A DNA stretch of 64,000 nucleotides. It comes from a virus. Every line of letters starts with the position of its first letter. The stretch's first letter is position 1. The translations under genes were made by a program, and so were the position numbers. This document shows positions 8,688 through 19,700 of the stretch, in pieces. Below the pieces are notes generated by a model that was not told the origin of the DNA, searched no databases, and worked only from the letters and a program-made list of their open reading frames with translations. Where the stretch lies: IMG/VR virus record IMGVR_UViG_3300032249_000628, positions 1-64,000 of that record, one strand, 5' to 3'.

Positions 8688-9554
8688 ATGTCACAGGACA
8701 AGGAAAAGAAAATTGATGTTAGCGTAAAAAGAGGTGATACCGAAGAAATCGTTAAAATCTTGGTTCGTCGCCCCAATAATGCTGTTATGTCTCAGGCACA
8801 AAGAGTCGGAGCAAAAGCTTGGACAGATTGCGTCAGAGATGGAATTATGACGAAGAAAGAACTAGAAAAGTTCATGAAAGAGCAAGATATTTGGAACGAT
8901 GGCAAAGACGAAGAGCAAAAGAAGATAGTTAAGGAAATTAGCGATCTAGAAAAGCAGCTTTTCGTTAGCGGCACCCACAAGGATGGCAAACTTAGAGCCT
9001 CAGAGGGCAAGGATATTGCTATCCAGATGAGAGTAAAGAGGGCAGAATTACGAGACTTCATTGCTGAAAGAATGAGCCTAGAACAGAACACCGCCGAGGC
9101 TATTTCAGATAATGCTAGATTCGACTTTTTAGTATCAAATTCCACATTTTATGAAAATGGTCAGAAAGTGTATAAAGACTTGGATGACTATAAGGAAAAT
9201 TCTGATGGAGAAATAGGTTTTGCGGCTGCTACAGCTTTGGCTTCGATGCTATACGCTGTAGATAAGGACTTCGAATCTAAACTCCCAGAAAATAAATTTC
9301 TTAAAATGTTCAAGCTTGTCGATGACAATCTTAGTCTTGTCAACGATAAGGGTGAAACAGTTGACCTAGATGGCAGAAGAATAGATAAAAGTGGTTATTA
9401 TATCAATGAAACTGGTCATCGTGTAGACAGAGATGGTAATCCACTAGACGAGTTTGGAAATTACGTACCAACCGTGGAATATGTTAATGATATAAAGGAA
9501 GAAGTAAAGTCCGAAGATCAACCAAAAAAAAGAACCAAACACACGGCTAGTTAA
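8688..9554 (+). CDS. Putative tail assembly chaperone, short paralogue
   Basis: A near-perfect AAGGAGGA site lies 7 bases before the ATG. The 288-residue product shares its arrangement with the gene at 7277: an N-terminal strand region, D-G-I-M-T-K-K-E-L, then I-W-N-D, a helical charged stretch, and N-T-A-E followed by N-S-T-F-Y-E-N. From about residue 225 it carries a short repeat in which D-x-D/N-G-x-x-[LIV]-D recurs (E-T-V-D-L-D-G-R-R-I-D, G-H-R-V-D-R-D-G-N-P-L-D). It ends in a Lys-rich tail. Immediate proximity to the tape measure gene supports a chaperone or tail-assembly role. Confidence 0.5.
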   Translation: MSQDKEKKIDVSVKRGDTEEIVKILVRRPNNAVMSQAQRVGAKAWTDCVRDGIMTKKELEKFMKEQDIWNDGKDEEQKKIVKEISDLEKQLFVSGTHKDGKLRASEGKDIAIQMRVKRAELRDFIAERMSLEQNTAEAISDNARFDFLVSNSTFYENGQKVYKDLDDYKENSDGEIGFAAATALASMLYAVDKDFESKLPENKFLKMFKLVDDNLSLVNDKGETVDLDGRRIDKSGYYINETGHRVDRDGNPLDEFGNYVPTVEYVNDIKEEVKSEDQPKKRTKHTAS

Positions 9555-9573
9555 GGGATAGTGTGCAGTTTTT
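9540..9573 (+). terminator. Weak terminator-like hairpin before the tape measure gene
   Basis: CACAC at 9540-9544 can pair with GTGTG at 9561-9565, and five T residues follow at 9569-9573 after a three-base gap. The stem is short, so this is at most a weak attenuator. It overlaps the end of the chaperone gene. Confidence 0.25.
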
Positions 9574-9587
9574 AGTGAAAGGGAATT

Positions 9588-12500
9588 ATGTCCAGATTCG
9601 TACTAACTGCACAATTACAATTACAAGCACCTAACAATGTAGCACAAGTAGTTCGCCAGATACAAAACCAGTTAAATGGCGTAACTGTTAATCTACAGGT
9701 TCAAGGTGCTGCACAAGCACAACGACAGATACAGCAAGTAACTCAGAACGTCAATCAAGCCACAACAGCGGCTGAAAGGATGGGACGAGCATTTGCTGTA
9801 TCAGTTCGTCGTTTTGCCGCATTCTCTATTGCCACAAGAGCGGTAGGTTTATTTACTAGCACTCTTGGAGATGCTGTACAAACCGCTATTAACTTTGAAA
9901 GACAATTAATCAAAGTTTCTCAAGTTACAGGTAAGAGTGTTAGTCAACTTAGAGGACTAACTGATGAGATCACCAGATTATCTACGGGTCTTGGTGTTTC
10001 ATCAGACTCATTATTGGAAGTATCTACAGTCTTAGCACAGGCTGGTCTTTCTGCTAATGATACTAAAATTGCTTTAAATGCTTTAGCAAAAGCTGCTCTT
10101 GCTCCTAACTTTGATAGCATCACAGAAACAGCGGAAGGTGCTATTGCTATTTTAGCACAATTCCAAGAAGGCGTTGGAGCATTAGAAAGACAACTTGGTT
10201 CTATTAATGCCGTTGCCGGTGCGTTCGCAGTAGAAGCTGGTGACTTAATTGACGTTGTTCGTAGAACCGGCGGTGTGTTTAAATCTTCTGGTGGTAGTCT
10301 AAACGAGCTACTTGCGTTATTTACATCAGTAAGAGCCACAACGCGAGAAAGTGCTGAAAGTATTGGTACTGGTTTGCGTACCATTTTTACTCGTATTCAG
10401 CGACCCAAAACCATTGAATTCTTAAAACAATTTGGCGTTGAGCTTGTTGATCTTGAAGGTAAGTTCGTTGGTCCATTTGAAGCAGTTAAAAGACTTAGTG
10501 AAGGTTTAGCTGGTCTTGGTGAACGAGATATTACTTTTATCAAAATTGCAGAAGAACTTGGTGGATTCCGTCAGATCGGTAAAGTATTACCACTATTACA
10601 ACAATTCTCTACTGCTCAAGCCGCACTGAATGTTGCTACCAAAGCTAGCAACTCTTTAAGTTCAGATGCAGCATCTGCACAAGCCGCATTAGCTATCAGA
10701 ATAATCAAAGTCAAAGAAGAGTTTTTGGCCTTGGTTCGTAGCATAACAGAAACATCTACATTCCAAGGATTTGCTAATACTGCACTATCACTAGCATCTG
10801 CTCTTATTAAACTAGCAGAGTCTATCAAGCCGCTTATTCCATTATTGGGAGCTATGGCTGCTATTAAATTAACTAAGGGTATTGGTGGATTCTTAGGAGG
10901 TGTTAGTGGGGGATTATCTTCTGGAAGAACCTTTAACAAGGGTGGCAAAGTTCATAAGTTTGCTAGAGGTGGAATGGTTCCCGGTTCTGGAAATAGAGAC
11001 ACTGTTCCAGCAATGCTACAGCCGGGAGAATTTGTAATACGAAAGAGCAGTGTGAATAGGTTAGGTGCAGGAAACCTTGCTGCTATGAATGAGAATAAAT
11101 ATGCAGCGGGCGGTTTGGTAAATATAAATAGGGCCGCTTATGGCTCAACTGTTCCAGCATCAATATATAAAAGAGCTAAAGGACAATTTTCTGAATCTGC
11201 ATGGAGGAAAATGTCTCAAGATGAAAGAGATCAAGCTGCTGCCAGTTTAGCCAATAAAATGTCACAGCGACAAAAAACTAGTAAAAAAGATGCAGATAAA
11301 TTAGCTAAAGATCGCAAAAAAACTTTGGATAAATATCCCGGTGGAGCATTTACAACTAGACCAAAAAGTATCGGTGGTTTTTTTCTTACTCCAGAGATGG
11401 GTACAGACGGAAAGTATTCCTTGCCAACAGATAGGGTATTTGAATTAAATGGACAAAAAGCTGCTATCCTACAGGGATCAACCATAGAAAACTATGTTCC
11501 ATTTCGTGGAGATTTAGCTAAAAATTCAGCAATAAATAATATTGTAGATTCTAATGCCCAAAAGGGTATTTCAGATGCTGTGACTAATGCTTCTAATCAA
11601 ATTGGTAATTTGCTAAATACATCACAAATTGCGATTAATAAAAATAGAATTCAGAAAGCTGCCGCTAAGTCTTCATCTGATAAACAAGTATATTCTACTC
11701 TTGGTGGATATATGTATGAGGGAATTATTCAAGGTTTAACTGGATCAAAATTAAGTGGTGGTCAAATTGATTTTGATTTTAATAGTTTAACTGGCAATAA
11801 TAAAAAATCTCTCTCTTCATTCTTTGGTAGAAATGAATCAGAATTTGCTGGGTTAATCAAAGCTGACGCCAAGAGAGCTTTGAATTCCAAGATGAATAGC
11901 TCTATATTTGATAAAGTCGCTAATAGTATTACCAAGGGTGATATGAGAGGCGTTAAAAAACTAGGTGAGCTTCGACAAACCAAAAAATATTTTGGTGGCT
12001 TAATTCAAAAATTTGCTGCTGGTGGTATGGCTCAAGCCCCACTAATTGATGATATTATCAATGCTAGCGGCACAGTAATGCCTCGTCCAAGTTCTGCCAT
12101 AGCAGCACTTATTAAAGCTGGCGGCGGTGCTATTGATATTGATAGAACTCTAAAAAGAACGATTGGTGACAAAGCTTATGGTATGGCTAAAACATCCGGC
12201 CAACAATCAGCAGCGTTAAATAAATACTTCCGCGATCCAAACGCTAGACTAAAAGATGTTACATCTGCTCCTCTAACAGTATTTGGCAAAGAACTACAAA
12301 CAGCTATAAAATCTGGACAATTACAACCCGGTAAATTATCTATTATTAGTAAATCTCAAAGAGTGCCGGGAGTTGCAGAGTATCTTAGTAAATTATTTGG
12401 AATACCACTCGCTAATATGATATTCACTCAGGGTGGTAGCAAACAGCCAGCAATGGACGCTTTAAGAGCCAAGGGTCCAAGGTCAACAAGAGTTGCTAGA

Positions 12501-15500
12501 TTTGCTACTGGAGGTGGAGTTGGAACTGATACCGTTCCAGCATTATTAACTCCCGGTGAGTTTGTTATAAACCGCACTTCTGCCTCAAAAATTGGTTACG
12601 GTAATTTAAACCGTATGAATAAAGTTGGTAGATATGCCAAAGGAGGCGTTGTTCAGCAATATGCTACTGGAACTCCTATGGTGGGGGCGCAACCAGCACG
12701 AAGTTCTAGTAATCCAAATATTGTAGCATTTGCATCATTGCAAGCACTTGGTCAGCAGGCTCAAGTTGTATCACAAGCGCAGCAGCAACAAGCTCAAGCA
12801 ACTCAACAAAATACACAAGCTCAACAGCAAAATAGAAGAAGTATAGTAGAAACAGCAGCAGCAAATAAAATGCTGGTTGCATCTATGACTGTGGGCTTTT
12901 TACAAAGTATGTTACCAGCGCTTGATGAAAATGCATCTGGATTAACTCGCGCTTCACACAGTTTGTTAGGTTTAGTAACTACTATAACATCGGTTGGTTT
13001 CGCTTTAGAAGCTTTCAATATACAACTGAAAACTAAAGCTATTTTTGATTTTATTGGTGGAACTAAATCTGCTTCTCAAACCCTTAAGTCATTACCACAA
13101 CTTAAAACACTTATGGGTGGTTTTAATAGAGGTATGTCTGGTTCTACTAAACAGGCCACAACAGCACTCGGAAAAGTTGGTCAAAATGTTGGTTCTGTAG
13201 TAAGCAAAGGAAGAAATGCAGCATCTTCTATCGGTAATAGGTTAGGATCATTTGGATCATCGATAAATCAATCTCAAATAGGTAGAGGATTTAGTGCTGG
13301 ATTAAATAGTCCAAATGCTACTTTTGGTAGAATAGCTAATAGTTCAAGAGGTATCGGAGCAAAAGCTGGAGGATTTGTTGGTAGGTCTTTAAGTGTTGGT
13401 GGTCAAGCTTTATCCAGAATACCCGGAGCTGGATTAATTGGTAAAGGATTATCTTCTGCTGCAAGTTTTGCTGGCAGTACCGGATCGCAATTTACAAAAG
13501 GGGTCGGTGCTACACTAAAAAATCCTGCAAAAACTATAATCGGTAGTGGAGCTTCTACATCCGCACAAGCCGGTGGATTTGTTGGTAAAGGTTTAGCCAA
13601 TCTAAATAAACTTGGCGGTGCAGCACTAGGTGTAGGTTTAGCTTTTACTGGAATAACATCAATCGTTGATTCGTTCAGTGACTATCAAGGTCAAGCAAAT
13701 AAAGCTATTCAAGAAGGTAATATCGAGAAAGCTAAATCAAATTCTGTAGAAGCTGTTGGATCAGAGGCTGTAAATAGTCTTGGTTCATCGATCATAGCTG
13801 CTAGTGCGATTTTTGGCCCCTTTGGACTTGCTGCTGGAGCGGCAGCGGCTGGGTTATTAAAATTAGGCAGTGAACTTCCGGGTGTTGGTCCATCAATTAA
13901 AAAATTTGCAATTGGTATTGGAACATTCTTTGGCGGTAATACTTTAAATAGTATTGAGACATTAGCTTCTGCACAAGCTCAAGCAGTTAAAACGCAAAAG
14001 GCTTTTGAGCAAGGGCAAAAAGATGCAGCTTCTGCTTTAGAAGATTTACAAAATGGCACTATTAGTGCTAGTGAAGCTCTTGGTAAAATTGCTAATGTTC
14101 AAACTTCTAGACAGGCTATGCAAACGGCCAATGAAAAAGCTGTTGAAGCTAATAAAGGTAATAAGAGCGGGGCTGTTGGAGGCTTCTTGCGTGGTACAGC
14201 TAGAGTTGCAACACTAGGTTTAGCTGGATATTTTGGTTTAGAATCTGGCAAACAAAGAAATCAAAGAATTGATAAAGAAAATGCAGGCATGATTAAGCAA
14301 AATGCTGAAGCCGAAAGAAAAGCATTTGAAATTTCTCGTCCCGTTGTTAATGAAAGCATGAAACGCGGCATTGCTCAAGGCATGAGCCGCGATCAAATTG
14401 ATGAACAGCTTGGTGCCAATTCTCCGGGTGCCATGAGAAGCAGAATGAGTCAATTAAGAATAAAGGCATCACAAGCAGATATTGCTGGAAATACAGAAGA
14501 AGCTAATGCTTTTAGAGAGCAAGCTTCTATACTAGAAGAACAAGCTAGAGAGCTAGATAAGTCTTTTGAAAATTTACAAAAAGAAGCTGAAAGAACTCAA
14601 AAAGCTTTTGACGCTATGAACCTTGGTATGCAAGATGTTCAAGGTGCCGCCGCTGCCGCTTCTCTAGGAATTACTAATTACATTGCTTCTCAACAAGCTG
14701 GAAATATACCATTACAACAATCATTAGCTGTTTTAGAAGCTAGCGTAACTTCTGCGGCTCAAGGTATTAGTAATGCTGATTTTGATGCTGCATTTAGTGA
14801 CGCAGAAGCGACTCTAAGAAAATTTGGAGCAAATGACGAACAGATAAACAAGTTTAAGGGGAACCTTAAGGCTGTAAATGAAGTTCAAAAGAATTCTGCT
14901 ACTCTATTTGAGGAAACAAAAAATGATCTCAAGGGAAGATTAAGTTCTGGAAGTGCTGATGACAGAAGAAAAGCCTTTGGAAACATACTTGGACAGAATT
15001 TAGCTAGTCAAAAAGATGCCGCTGGAAATCGCCTCTATGATGATGATACTATTAAGCGACTACAGGATCAAATTGGCACACTTAGCGAAGACCAAATAAA
15101 TGAATTAGGTAAAGGAAACTTCACTGTTTTCGAACAAGTGATGGGCGATCTTGGCAAGAAAGTTCTTGATCAAGTAAATGGTCCACTTAATGATGCCATA
15201 AAAATTCAAGAACAACTCAATCAGCTTACTAAAAATAGAATAGAAGCTGAAAGACAGTTAATGTCTGCACAGCAAGAAGCTTTAAATGTGCAGATGGAAG
15301 CAAGAGATATTGAAGCAAAGTATGGCGGTAAAGCTGTTACGCCAGAAGAAAGACGAGCTAATATTGTAGCTCAAGCAAACGTACAAGCAACTGGAATTAG
15401 CGGTGTTGATAATCTTAAAACTGGAAGTGCTGCCGAAATTGCTAAGAGAACACAACAGATGGGAGCAAGACAGCAAGAAATAGCTAATATTAGAGCGGCT

Positions 15501-16781
15501 GCTGGACAGGGTGATAAAGCTGCACAAGCTCAATTAGCTGGAGATGCTGGATTAAAATTAGAGGAAGAAGAAAAACGTCTTAATGAGGCTGCTAGAAGTC
15601 AAATACAAACAACTAGAGATTTAATCAAGGCCAAAGAAGAAGAATTAAAGACAATAGAGGAAAAGAATAAGCTTGAAAAGCAATCTATGGAATCTCTTAT
15701 TAATGGAGATATAGAGAAATTCTTCGACCAACAGGCGGCGGTTGGTGCTACAGCCGCTATTGCAACGGGAAATCAAGACCTTATGAATGCTTTTGGAGCA
15801 ACGGCTCTTGCTGGTGCTTATTCCGATATTGAAAGACAAAAAGAAGCCGGTGTTCAAGAAATATATGGTCAACGCATTGCTGGTCCGGGTGGTTTGGGTG
15901 AATCAGCCGCCACAGCAGCATTAGCAGCAAGAGGTGTTCAAAATCCAGCCGCAGCACAAATGTTAGCAGGAACTACTCCAGCAGAAGAAGCTGTAAAGAG
16001 TGACATACGCGCATTGGCTGCTACTATGAGTCCAACAGCTGATTTACAAGTATCAGCCGCACAATATCAATTGGATGCTGCTAATATACAATTACAAGCT
16101 GCTCAGAAGAAGGCAGACGAAGCGATAAGTAATACTAGAGACAGAGAAATGGCACCACAGGTTAATCAGAGTGCTGAATCCGAAAGAGCTTCTAGAGATG
16201 CTGAAGCTGCTAGTAGGGGTCGTGAGCCTACAATGTTCAGAAATGGCGGAACCGTGTATGCAAATAGGGGTATCTTCGTTCCCCGTGGAACAGATACTGT
16301 TCCCGCGATGTTAACACCCGGAGAGTTTGTTGTAAGAAGAGAAGCTGTAAATAGAGGTAATAATTTACAACTATTACAAGCAATGAATAATGGTTTAAGC
16401 GGTTCTGCTGGAGCATCAGCGGGTGTTCAAAACTTTGCCAGAGGTGGTAAAGTACAGTATTTAGCTGGAGGAGGATTACTAAACGGAATAGTCCAGAATA
16501 TTCTAGGTACTGATGTTATTGGTATGCTTACCAAGGCATTGACATCATTTACTTCTCAAATGTCGGATACTATCAAATCTTTACAAGATACTAAGTTTAA
16601 AATCACATTAGATAGCACAAATGTTAATGTGAATATTTCTGGAAATAGTAGCCTCCTTGGAGGATTAACACAAGAAACAAGAAGTGAAATCGCAAAAATT
16701 GTTTCAGATAAGATTAAAAATACCAGCGTTGGTTCTGGTGGTAAACTTGTAGAGAATACATCAACGATGCCCAAGGGATAA
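9588..16781 (+). CDS. Tail tape measure protein with inserted enzyme-like domains
   Basis: This 2397-residue protein sets tail length and is threaded through the tail tube. Residues about 70-345 match the TP901-type tape measure core (PhageMin_Tail), with N-F-E-R-Q-L-I-K-V-S-Q-V and later T-G-L-R-T-I-F-T-R-I-Q-R. Three copies of D-T-V-P-A-[ML]-L-x-P-G-E-F-V lie at residues 471, 981 and 2236. Linkers of the form [FY]-A-x-G-G (458, 505, 809, 972, 1016, 2283) separate blocks. Residues about 700-765 carry a possible PD-(D/E)XK pattern (E711, D728/D730, D760-x-K762). Residues about 845-955 carry a HAD-like pattern (D850-x-D852-x-T854, S921, K952) without a clear last motif. A Gln/Ala-rich stretch and long coiled coils follow. 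At about 0.15 nm per residue the tail would be near 360 nm. Confidence 0.93.
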   Translation: MSRFVLTAQLQLQAPNNVAQVVRQIQNQLNGVTVNLQVQGAAQAQRQIQQVTQNVNQATTAAERMGRAFAVSVRRFAAFSIATRAVGLFTSTLGDAVQTAINFERQLIKVSQVTGKSVSQLRGLTDEITRLSTGLGVSSDSLLEVSTVLAQAGLSANDTKIALNALAKAALAPNFDSITETAEGAIAILAQFQEGVGALERQLGSINAVAGAFAVEAGDLIDVVRRTGGVFKSSGGSLNELLALFTSVRATTRESAESIGTGLRTIFTRIQRPKTIEFLKQFGVELVDLEGKFVGPFEAVKRLSEGLAGLGERDITFIKIAEELGGFRQIGKVLPLLQQFSTAQAALNVATKASNSLSSDAASAQAALAIRIIKVKEEFLALVRSITETSTFQGFANTALSLASALIKLAESIKPLIPLLGAMAAIKLTKGIGGFLGGVSGGLSSGRTFNKGGKVHKFARGGMVPGSGNRDTVPAMLQPGEFVIRKSSVNRLGAGNLAAMNENKYAAGGLVNINRAAYGSTVPASIYKRAKGQFSESAWRKMSQDERDQAAASLANKMSQRQKTSKKDADKLAKDRKKTLDKYPGGAFTTRPKSIGGFFLTPEMGTDGKYSLPTDRVFELNGQKAAILQGSTIENYVPFRGDLAKNSAINNIVDSNAQKGISDAVTNASNQIGNLLNTSQIAINKNRIQKAAAKSSSDKQVYSTLGGYMYEGIIQGLTGSKLSGGQIDFDFNSLTGNNKKSLSSFFGRNESEFAGLIKADAKRALNSKMNSSIFDKVANSITKGDMRGVKKLGELRQTKKYFGGLIQKFAAGGMAQAPLIDDIINASGTVMPRPSSAIAALIKAGGGAIDIDRTLKRTIGDKAYGMAKTSGQQSAALNKYFRDPNARLKDVTSAPLTVFGKELQTAIKSGQLQPGKLSIISKSQRVPGVAEYLSKLFGIPLANMIFTQGGSKQPAMDALRAKGPRSTRVARFATGGGVGTDTVPALLTPGEFVINRTSASKIGYGNLNRMNKVGRYAKGGVVQQYATGTPMVGAQPARSSSNPNIVAFASLQALGQQAQVVSQAQQQQAQATQQNTQAQQQNRRSIVETAAANKMLVASMTVGFLQSMLPALDENASGLTRASHSLLGLVTTITSVGFALEAFNIQLKTKAIFDFIGGTKSASQTLKSLPQLKTLMGGFNRGMSGSTKQATTALGKVGQNVGSVVSKGRNAASSIGNRLGSFGSSINQSQIGRGFSAGLNSPNATFGRIANSSRGIGAKAGGFVGRSLSVGGQALSRIPGAGLIGKGLSSAASFAGSTGSQFTKGVGATLKNPAKTIIGSGASTSAQAGGFVGKGLANLNKLGGAALGVGLAFTGITSIVDSFSDYQGQANKAIQEGNIEKAKSNSVEAVGSEAVNSLGSSIIAASAIFGPFGLAAGAAAAGLLKLGSELPGVGPSIKKFAIGIGTFFGGNTLNSIETLASAQAQAVKTQKAFEQGQKDAASALEDLQNGTISASEALGKIANVQTSRQAMQTANEKAVEANKGNKSGAVGGFLRGTARVATLGLAGYFGLESGKQRNQRIDKENAGMIKQNAEAERKAFEISRPVVNESMKRGIAQGMSRDQIDEQLGANSPGAMRSRMSQLRIKASQADIAGNTEEANAFREQASILEEQARELDKSFENLQKEAERTQKAFDAMNLGMQDVQGAAAAASLGITNYIASQQAGNIPLQQSLAVLEASVTSAAQGISNADFDAAFSDAEATLRKFGANDEQINKFKGNLKAVNEVQKNSATLFEETKNDLKGRLSSGSADDRRKAFGNILGQNLASQKDAAGNRLYDDDTIKRLQDQIGTLSEDQINELGKGNFTVFEQVMGDLGKKVLDQVNGPLNDAIKIQEQLNQLTKNRIEAERQLMSAQQEALNVQMEARDIEAKYGGKAVTPEERRANIVAQANVQATGISGVDNLKTGSAAEIAKRTQQMGARQQEIANIRAAAGQGDKAAQAQLAGDAGLKLEEEEKRLNEAARSQIQTTRDLIKAKEEELKTIEEKNKLEKQSMESLINGDIEKFFDQQAAVGATAAIATGNQDLMNAFGATALAGAYSDIERQKEAGVQEIYGQRIAGPGGLGESAATAALAARGVQNPAAAQMLAGTTPAEEAVKSDIRALAATMSPTADLQVSAAQYQLDAANIQLQAAQKKADEAISNTRDREMAPQVNQSAESERASRDAEAASRGREPTMFRNGGTVYANRGIFVPRGTDTVPAMLTPGEFVVRREAVNRGNNLQLLQAMNNGLSGSAGASAGVQNFARGGKVQYLAGGGLLNGIVQNILGTDVIGMLTKALTSFTSQMSDTIKSLQDTKFKITLDSTNVNVNISGNSSLLGGLTQETRSEIAKIVSDKIKNTSVGSGGKLVENTSTMPKG

Positions 16782-16782
16782 A

Positions 16783-19700
16783 ATGAGTGATATTTGTTTA
16801 TCTTGTGTAAAGAATTATTCTACTAGAATAGGCTCTGCTGGTAGCTTCAAAGCGAAAGCAATTGTCAATCATTCTCCAATAATGAAAATTGGAGGGGTTG
16901 GAACCATTATAGTCAATAACTCTCTGAAATCTTCTAATGAAGCCAAGCTAGCAGCACAGGGGGATTTAAAGGGTAAATGTCAATTAAGTATTGGTTTACC
17001 GGCTTTATCAGAGTCTGGTATTGGAAAAATAAGAGGATCAGTACAATTAGCTAAAGCGAATCTATCTGCCCGCGTATCATCTATTTCCAAGATTCCTAAT
17101 GTCAAAACTGATAAATTTGCAGGCTCTATAAATCAACTTAACAATATTAATGATTTTAATGCAACTCAAAAACTATATCCGATAAGAGATATCGTTACAT
17201 CGCTAAATAATAGTTACTTTGTTGATAGTACCAACGGTACACAGAGCTTATTTGCCAATATCGATGAAGGTGTTTTTATTGGCAACTATACCAAGCATGG
17301 CAAAAATAGCAAAATTATTGCAGATGACAAGCTAACATTTATACAACCATCTTCTGTTATGAGCGATGGTGATTTTAGGTATACATGTGAAGTAACTAAG
17401 CCGATTGATAATGCAGAAGAGAGTTTTCTTTTTATTCGCGCCGCCGCCCCAACTTATACAAAATCTTCTTACATACCACCGCAATATAGAATACATAATA
17501 TCAAACTGCTTGATCCTAGCGGCAACTTGGTTATAAAATATAAGGATATTTTTGTTCACGGAGATGCTGATTATCAATCCGATTATGTGAACTTTGCCAC
17601 ATATATTTCAGAACCAGAAACTAATAATTTGTTGCTTCGCACTTGGGAGTCTGGTTATCCGCTGATGGGATATCCAAGCGGGTATACTCTTAATTTAGAT
17701 TTCTCAACTCAGTGTTTTTATGATCCTTTTTCAGAAGCTTTTAATAAAGGATATGAAGAATCCTGTGAGCAAGCAAATCTAGATAAAAACACCAACTTTG
17801 CTTTGACTAGAGAAAATTCTATAAGAATATCAGCTATAGAAATATGTAATAGTGGCGGCTATGACTCTGTTTTCTCTAGCGGTGTTGGAATCTTAAGAGA
17901 TAATTATCTGCCATTCTATACGGACGTTGCTCCGATAGGACAAAGATTAACTAAGTATATCGTTCCTATCGATATGATTGCTAGCGACGTTGATGTTGAT
18001 ATTTATCCAGAAGCATATAGTTTGTGGGAATCTAATCCTGACTCTTATGAAAATAAAGATAATAGTTTAACTAATCCTACTAGAACTGCTTCAAGATTAC
18101 AAGATGATTACCCATTCCACTATATCAAATTATTATCTAGCACACCACATATAGATAGCGGAAGATTAACTCTAAGATTCACCAACCTTCCACCCAAAGC
18201 GGTTTGGTCGCAATCAGATGGATCATTCACTCAAGCATTCTCAAATAAATCATATAATATAGCAGAATTTGCACCATCAAAAGAAGACGATAATTTCTTT
18301 ATAATCGATGAAGTATACTTAAAAGTAATAGCTAAAAAAGCTCCGGGTTCAGTCGATTATGCTTTAGATGTTTTGGGATATAACGATGACAAATTATTGA
18401 ATCGTACCCCAAAAATTGGAGCATTTTTACAAAACGAACTTGATATTAATCAGCGAGGTTTTACACCTCAAGTTTCTGGATTCCGACACATCGATGATTT
18501 TGGCATATCTACTCTTTCCATTTCAGACAAAGATCAAGTCTATATTAGGGATATAACTCTAAATCCAGCTAAAGATCATTATGAATTATCTCAGTCTCCA
18601 TTAATTGACTCTACTAATTTTAAAGAATACAAAATCCCGCTTACTATATATGACGATCCTGTTCTAGTTGGTAAGTCAGTAGACTATAGAAATAGTTCAT
18701 ACATAGAAAATTTATTTGTTGATTTGTATCCTATTCCAAGCGGAGCAATTATTTCAACAGTACAGTTGGTTGTAAAGTACAAGCCGTCTAATGGCTTAAT
18801 GCTCCATACTTTTGCTCAGGGGTCAAAAGAATTAACACGAAGAACAGTTAATCTAACACCATCAGCTAAACAGTCTATTGATCCACCAATTTTTTCTAAT
18901 GCTCCTTTGTCTTATATTTCTGGTATTCCGCAGGGATATACCAATGTAACAAAAACAAATTCTTCTAGAAGATGGAGAGGCGTTGGCGGCACTATTGTAA
19001 ATGGTCCATACGATCCTAGAGCTTTTGACTTCTCATTTTATAATCCAGAAGTAAATGTTCCTTTCCTATCTGGTTATTTTAATTTTAATCACACCACAGG
19101 AAACGTTATTTTATCAGAAGCTCTAGGCAACAATCTTGGTAATGTGAGCGGTCTATATGTTGGAGATTTGCAAAACAGTTTAATATCTAATATTGGAAAT
19201 AGATTTAGGAATAATGATATATTCTCCACACAGTTGCCGGGATATAACTCACAATATAGAACTATAGATTGGACTAGCTTATCTAGCGGTCAAATGAATT
19301 TTGTAAATGATCCATTATATGGCAAGATATCTGATTCTTATGAACACGCTGTTAGAACTTCTGGATCAAATGGTTATATTTCTTTTCCACCATTTAATTC
19401 TGGGTTTCCAGTTGGCGGAAAGGGATTTGGATTTTATCTTAGATTTACTCCAGACGTTAGAAATAGTGGCGTAGGATATAATTTATTCAATTCTGGAGTT
19501 CTTGCTGCACAGCATACATCTAATCTAGGATTTATTTTATGCTATGAAAATGAGAATCTATGCTTAAAATATCCGGGTGGTCAGATCAAAGATACTAGAA
19601 AATATTATGAGTACTCCTATCCTTTAAATGTATTAGTAACATTTGGTGAACTTGAGGTAAGTAATACTCCAAACTTATTTATTCCCATACAAGCTGACTC

